Positions 58,801 to 64,000 of a stretch of 64,000 bases of DNA are shown piece by piece. A program made the position numbers and the translations under genes. The stretch is from Cunninghamella blakesleeana. Lineage: Eukaryota > Mucoromycota > Mucoromycetes > Mucorales > Cunninghamellaceae. How positions within the stretch are numbered: the stretch's first letter is position 1; every line of letters begins with the position of its first letter. The stretch is taken from the NCBI GenBank assembly GCA_017871115.1, contig JAFCIZ010000008.1, positions 806,001 through 870,000 of the forward strand, in the 5' to 3' direction. The notes below the pieces were generated by a model that saw only the letters and a list, made by a program, of their open reading frames with translations, was not told the origin of the DNA and ran no database searches.

Positions 58801-61108
58801 TTTTTGCGTTGCCAAATTGTTTCTACATTTAATAAACGAACTGCTACTAAATCACCTTCCAAAGCTCTATTCCTATCACGTAACCCTTCAATATAAATAT
58901 CATGCTCTAATTCATCAGAGGTAACAAAACTATCAGCCCGGTTACGTTTATTGATCCTTAAAACACCTTGATAAATAGTATCATCATCTAACCCTTTTTG
59001 AATGATATCAGGATCTAAATATGGAGAATATCGTGGTCTTCTTCCTGTTAATTTATCATCTGGGTGAATATATTTCTTAGGTTCTTGTTGCTTCACTTGC
59101 TTTTGTTGTTGTTTTACTTCATGCTTATCATTATTTTTTTTTGTAGATTCAGATTTTTTATAATTATCATCTAGTAATAAAACATAAATATATATATAAA
59201 TAAATAAATGCTGAACTTTTTATTTTATTCACTCATTTATTTATTTATTCTTAATCACCATTTTACTTTTAATTTTAAAACGTAACTTACCTTTTTTTTC
59301 CAAGATTACTTTAACGGATCTATTTTGTTTAGAATCAGTATGTTTTTCTTGATGATGATGCGTTGACTCCACCATTTTTGATTTATTTTTAGCTTCCTTT
59401 CCTTTATTTTTAGATTCTTTAGTTTCCTTTGATGTATTCTTATTAATTTCTTTAGATTTCCGTTTAGATTCTTTAGCTGTCAATTTAGGCTCTTTTGGTG
59501 TACTTTTAGATTTTTCAGGCGCAACGGTTGATTCCTTTGATTTAGCCTTGCTAGTATCTTTCGATAAACCTCTTGAGCTTGTTGATGCATTAATAGCAGC
59601 ATTACTCTTGCTTTTTATTTCTTGATGAATATCTGTTTTTAATGGAAGTGAAGGCGGGGTAGTATCCTTAGTTTCTATTTTTGTTGCTGGTACAAAGTAA
59701 TTACTAAGATCTAATTTTGGATCTAATTTAGGCTGCAAAGATGATGAAACTGAGGATGATATCTGCTTATTTTTATGTTCCTTTTTTAATAAAGTGGACG
59801 ATGTTGATGGTGATGTAGAACTAATAGTAGGAGTAACATTACTGGAAGAAGAGGTAGAAGAAAAAGATGGTTTTACTGAATTTTTCGATTCATGAGCTCT
59901 AAGAGTATCGTATTGAATTTCTTCTGTTGGCAACGACTTTGTATCTATTAATCTTTGTCGCCGTTGAGTGAAAGAAAATACAACATTCTTCTTCAAAGGT
60001 TTATTTTCTTTATTTTCTATATTAATATGCTGCTGAGATATAGTGTTACTGTCATGACCATCCGTTTGACCATAAATAGGGTTACTTATTGAAGCCGAAG
60101 TTGATGGTTTTTCTTCATTTACTATTTTTTCTTTACTGTCTTGCTTCTTTTTATTACGAGATCTTTTCCTTTCTTTCCTTTTTTTCTCCTTCTTGTTTTC
60201 ATTATTATTATCCTTTATATTTTTTTCTTCTATTTTATTTTCACTTTCATCTTCATCATATGTAGTTTTATTATTTTCTGATGTTTCATTCGAAGGTAAC
60301 TGACTATCTTTATCCGCCTTTTTCCTTGAACGATGTCGTGGTTTCCTTTTCTTTTTAATTTTCTGCTCTTCCATTGAAGTATTATGATTGATAGAAGAAT
60401 TATCTATTGTTGAATCACCATTTATAGCCTGATTTTCGTTTTCATGAGTTCCCGCAGTATTTACCGCAGTTGGATCGGTAGTTTTACTTGATTTTTTTCG
60501 TGACTATATTATAACAATAATATTAATAATAATTGTAGAAATACGCAAATTTATAGGTTAGAAAAATAAGCAATTTATTATTAAATTATTATGCTTATGA
60601 CTATTATATATTATATATATATATATATATTATATTCTTTTATATATTACCTTTCTATTTCTTTTTTTTTTTGTCGAAATTGAAGAAGGCCCTGTGTCAC
60701 CACCAATTTCCTCTAGAGATTTACGTCTTTCCTTCTTTTTAACTTCATCTTTAGATTCAGATCCTTCATGTTTTTCTTTATTTTCATTTTTAGGTTTTTT
60801 ATCTTTATTAGGTGCTTGTTTTTTTGAAGTTGATGATGGATTGCTATTTTTCTTACGTTGTTTGCTATTAGATGAGCTATGATTTGTTTCTTCAGAGATA
60901 ATACTAGCTTTTTCTTGTTTCAACTTTGGATCTATAATAGTTGACTTGTCACTTTTATTTTTATCATTAGCTGTATCAGAAGAATCCTATAATAGATATA
61001 AATAAAGAAACATTAATAATAGTATTATACGAACTCGAAAAACAACAATTTGATAACTTTATATTTATTATTATTATTATTTGTGTAAAATGATTATATA
61101 ATTACCAT
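55898..61108 (-). CDS. DIS3L2-like 3'-5' exoribonuclease (RNB family)
   Basis: Degrades RNA from the 3' end in the cytoplasm, preferring uridylated RNAs in animals and fission yeast. Ten exons: 61106-61108, 60651-60986, 59291-60503, 58567-59170, 58230-58473, 57872-58127, 57473-57767, 56992-57367, 56596-56893 and 55898-56484, about 1403 aa. The first coding exon is only the ATG, followed by GTAATT. The N-terminal ~500 residues are Lys/Ser-rich and disordered. Cold-shock-like domains follow ([24 protein letters not shown]). The RNB domain has the active-site motif FSIDPETAK plus DLDDAL across an intron, then [47 protein letters not shown] and [18 protein letters not shown]. All active-site aspartates are visible, so it is probably active. 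The C-terminus is a basic S1-like part. SSD1 is an alternative, but the intact catalytic motif favours DIS3L2. Confidence 0.9.
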
Positions 61109-61471
61109 AATAAAACTCTATATAAATGGATTTTTAAACTTCTGATCAATTTGCTTTTTTTGTTTTTTTTTTTATTTTTTATATAAAAAGACCAAAAAGA
61201 GGGAAAAAAAAGGCAAAAAGAAAAAAAATTTACATATAAGCAAAAAAAATGCCTAAATTAAAAGCCAGCATTTTTCGAGCTTGGAGAAAAAATAGTTTTG
61301 TTTTCCATTTTCAGTAATATTATTTTTTTAAAAAAATGAGATAAAAGTACTTTAGTTGTTTTTTTATGACGTATAAATCATAATTTATACTACTAAAATA
61401 ATTCGATTTTTTTATTAACAAAATAAGTTACATAACTAATTATCTTTCCTTCCCTTTGTTATATATATAAT
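61109..61471. other. Divergent intergenic region
   Basis: AT-rich 5' flank of the DIS3L2 gene and upstream flank of the actin-like relic. A/T tracts only. Confidence 0.4.
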
Positions 61472-62590
61472 TAGTTATTAATAATGGCTCCAGTACAACT
61501 AGAACTGGTTATTTTGATGGCGATAATTTTTATTCTACAATTTCTTTTTAAAAAAGATAATCTTTTTTCGAGTATATATTTATAAGTACGTATTTCAGAC
61601 TAATAAGATAATTATTATGGAGATTGAATAATAAAAGCGTCGGTGTTCGAGTTTAAAAAGTTATGATTATATGATATAATTGTTACTATAATTATTGTCA
61701 CCATTATTTTTTTTACATAGTTTAATACTATATTAGACATATATATATATTTATCGTACTTGTTTTATGCTCGTATTAGTTTATCATTATGCTTATTTTT
61801 ATTTTATTAATGAATAATAGGTACTTCCCAAATTGCTGGCTAATCTCTTATAGGTCTAAATGAAGCCTGTGCTGACAATGAAACGTATTCTAGGAATTGT
61901 ATATTACCTATCAATAAATCTATTTAAAATGGCATCAGTAAGAACTGGGACAGTATGAGAAGGGTCTGGCACCAGAATATTTTCAACAAATTTATAATTG
62001 CACCTGAAAAACATCCTGCTATGTTTGATGTTACTCAATCTGTCTTATCTCTCTATATCTTTAGTTATATTACTAGTGAAGTTGCTGAATATCGTGATAT
62101 CGTTGCTCACATTGCCGCTCTAGATGGTGGTTAACTCCTCCCTTACTGTATCACGCGTTATAAATAGTTGATCATGAAATAGGTGATTACTTGGTGCATA
62201 CCTTGGCCAAAAATGATTTATCCGTAATAATTTATATATCAAAATTGTTTTAATAATATTTATATATATATATAGACAAGAGAGATAAAAAAAAAAATGA
62301 TACTAATTAATATCTAGACTTGCATTTTATTTTACTTTATTATATTTAATTTAGGATGGTGGTACAGCTATGCTTTCTGACTGTGCCGATCATTTATAAA
62401 GGAAGTCTCTGCTTCTGGCATTAGATCTACAAAGGTTTGTCCCACTGTCCTCCTAAATGCAAATGTATTACATGGGTCGATGATTTTACTATTGTTGATT
62501 TATATTCTTTCCAAGAAGCGTATGTCTTCTGAAGAGAATACTTAGGATTTGGTACCTCAATTATCAATAGAAAGTTTATTTAATAATCAT
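61472..62590 (+). pseudogene. Actin-like pseudogene
   Basis: A decayed, intron-containing copy related to the gene that starts at 63142. The first recognisable exon begins near 61472 (NNGSSTTRTGYFDGDN for the P-loop NGSG...AGFAGDN of actin). Near 61870-62130 the frame reads NWDSMRRVWHQNIFNKFI and APEKHPAMFDVTQSVLSLYI, then DIVAHIAALDGG. From about 62350 it reads GGTAMLSDCADHL and, after a stop, STKVCPTVLL. In-frame stops and frame changes occur throughout. Local order and motifs match actin from the nucleotide-binding loop to near the C-terminus. Confidence 0.75.
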
Positions 62591-63141
62591 GAAGCTACAC
62601 AATAATTGTGAACTAAATAATGTTTTGTATGAAAAAAATATTAGGATTTATTATGAAAAACTATACTTATTTTCTATTTATTTGATAATAAAGTAGTATG
62701 ATATGGAGTGTAAATATATTTAATATGGTTAATAGCTCTTTAATCACCTATTGTAGTTTCGCACATAGTATTTGGACAAGAAAAATAAAACAGTGCTATG
62801 ACGGACTTGAAGTAAAGATGGAATAGTTTTTTTGTATGTACAAATAAATAATAATAACATCTAATAGTTTATATATTTATGTAATAATAAAAAGCTAACA
62901 TCTGCTATTAGGATCGATACTAATTATAAATGACATTAAAAAATTAATAAGCATGTGCTTTTATGAAAGAAAAAGAAAGTAGCAACTAATTTTTTAAACA
63001 GCGAATGTGGCAAAGCACTAATTAATTCCTTTTTTGAAATTTATATTTTAAAACTCAAAATTTTTAAAAAAAATAATTCTTTATCCTTTCTTTTACTTAC
63101 TTTTTTTTCTGTTATTTTAAATTAAGAACAAGCTATAAAAA
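62591..63141. other. Intergenic stretch between the actin-like pseudogene and gene
   Basis: A/T-rich with no supported feature. It is probably the promoter of the actin-like gene at 63142. Confidence 0.4.
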
Positions 63142-64000
63142 ATGGAAAAGCCAACTGTATGTATTAGTCTGCTATTAAAAAGCATTTAGATTTTACTGTT
63201 ATTATTACTCATGGTGAAGTGCAAATCGTCATAAGTTTTACCTTATTATAAACAATTCATACTCGTTTATTAACAAAACAACTAATAACTCTATTATCTC
63301 TATTTCTTTTTTTTTTTCTTCCTTCTTCCTTCTTTTTATATAGATAGTTATTGAAAATGGCTCTGGAACAACTGTTGCCGGTTTTGCTGGTGATAATACT
63401 CCTAGTTCAGTAAGCCTTTTTTTTTTACACTTTTCTTTTTATTCTTAAAATAACCCGTATTATGAAATATATATAGCTTTATATATGAGTGTGTATATTT
63501 TAAATTAAGGATTTAAAAAAGTAGAAGAAAGATATAGATATTCAAAGAGGAAAGCAATAAAATTAGTATATAAAGGTGTTAAGGTCTAAATAATATGATT
63601 GTGAATTTGAATTTAAAAAGTTTTAGTGTTTTTATTTATTTTATTTTGACTCAATTTAATACTTTTTTTTATGATAAAACTAGCTTACTGAAATTATATT
63701 TTTTCTTTAAATATTCTGCTTCATTAATTAATAATAGATATTTCCTACTATTATTGGTACTAGTACGGATTCAAAAGAATCTTATGTTGGTCATGAAGCT
63801 AAATATAAACGCGATACATTAGTCCTTTCTTATCCTATAGAACGTGGAAAAGTTACTAACAATGAAGAAATGATAAAGATCTGGCATCATGCGTACTCTA
63901 ATGAACTTCGTGTTAAATCTGAAGAGCATCCCGTTTTATTAACTGAACCTCTTCTTCTTTCTGGGTATAAACGTACGTTTTATGCTGAGAGCATGTTTGA
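63142..64000 (+). CDS. Divergent actin-like protein (5' part, cut by window edge)
   Basis: Three exons are visible: 63142-63156 (MEKPT), 63344-63409 ([18 protein letters not shown] and TPSS) and 63738 onward. The nucleotide-binding loop [13 protein letters not shown] is present. Exon 3 continues [20 protein letters not shown], then [20 protein letters not shown] and [17 protein letters not shown], matching actin subdomains 1-2. Conventional actin has about 15 residues between IVG and SYVG; here there are seven, so the DNase I-binding loop is shortened by about eight residues. That loop makes filament contacts, so the protein may be an actin-related or orphan actin rather than conventional actin. 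Expression and function are not shown. The C-terminal half lies beyond 64000. Confidence 0.78.

Noticed and set aside
61484..61590. Separate small membrane protein beginning MAPVQLELVILMAIIF
   Set aside because: The other frame of this stretch matches the actin nucleotide-binding loop, so the hydrophobic frame is a by-product of decay.
1..64000. tRNA or rRNA genes
   Set aside because: No sequence with a convincing tRNA T-loop and acceptor stem, or rRNA core, was noticed by eye; a covariance scan was not possible.

Overview
The window is a very AT-rich eukaryotic nuclear segment, most likely from a Mucorales-type fungus (Mucoromycota). The evidence is many short GT-AG introns (typically 60-250 bp, donors such as GTAAAT or GTAAGT, acceptors such as TATAG), fungal proteins (Ppn1 endopolyphosphatase, Tpd3, an SLMAP/HAM-4 type FHA protein, xylitol dehydrogenase), and gene types that I associate with Mucorales: HET-domain proteins and expanded PD-(D/E)XK-like hypothetical proteins. 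The genus is not resolved. No tRNA, rRNA or CRISPR was seen.

Layout. 1-1014 (-): 5' part of MUS81. 2146-6480: a PD-(D/E)XK-like gene with a frameshift in its active-site region, a two-copy 0.33 kb repeat, and a deleted relic of the same family. 6924-7280 (-): small cysteine-rich secreted protein. 8481-10505 (-): endopolyphosphatase. 12290-14140 (+): HET-domain protein. 15106-16955 (+): xylitol/sorbitol dehydrogenase. 18273-18800 (+): Gly/Tyr-rich small protein. 19378-21911 (-): FHA, coiled-coil, tail-anchored protein of STRIPAK type. 22378-23364 (-): decayed PD-(D/E)XK-like gene. 23979-24374: direct repeat. 25784-27150 (-): relic coding sequence. 27321-28409 (+): methyltransferase. 28410-32043: gene-poor, with relics and a perfect palindrome. 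32044-35038 (+): PP2A scaffold subunit. 35614-38371 (+): WD40 protein.

38650-50699 is the most unusual part. The 3' half of the WD40 gene and the following class I alpha-mannosidase genes have been tandemly duplicated. The upstream mannosidase copies are reduced to a chimera of two first exons joined at a short microhomology. They are further interrupted by a ~3.5 kb CACTG-ended DNA transposon. A ~0.25 kb dispersed repeat and a ~0.46 kb TIR element lie at the duplication boundary. The downstream copies are a WD40 pseudogene followed by two apparently intact GH47 mannosidase genes.

50929-52909 (-): HIRIP3-like histone chaperone. 53988-55546 (+): CENP-O/Mcm21 kinetochore protein. 55898-61108 (-): DIS3L2 exoribonuclease with a start codon alone in its first coding exon. 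61472-62590: actin-like pseudogene. 63142 to the end: a divergent actin-like gene with a shortened D-loop, cut by the window edge.

Most intact genes are unrelated housekeeping genes, each with its own promoter region, so the window is not an operon or an evident metabolic cluster. Exon borders were set by eye from splice consensus, reading-frame continuity and family similarity. Family assignments come from remembered family features; no search was run.
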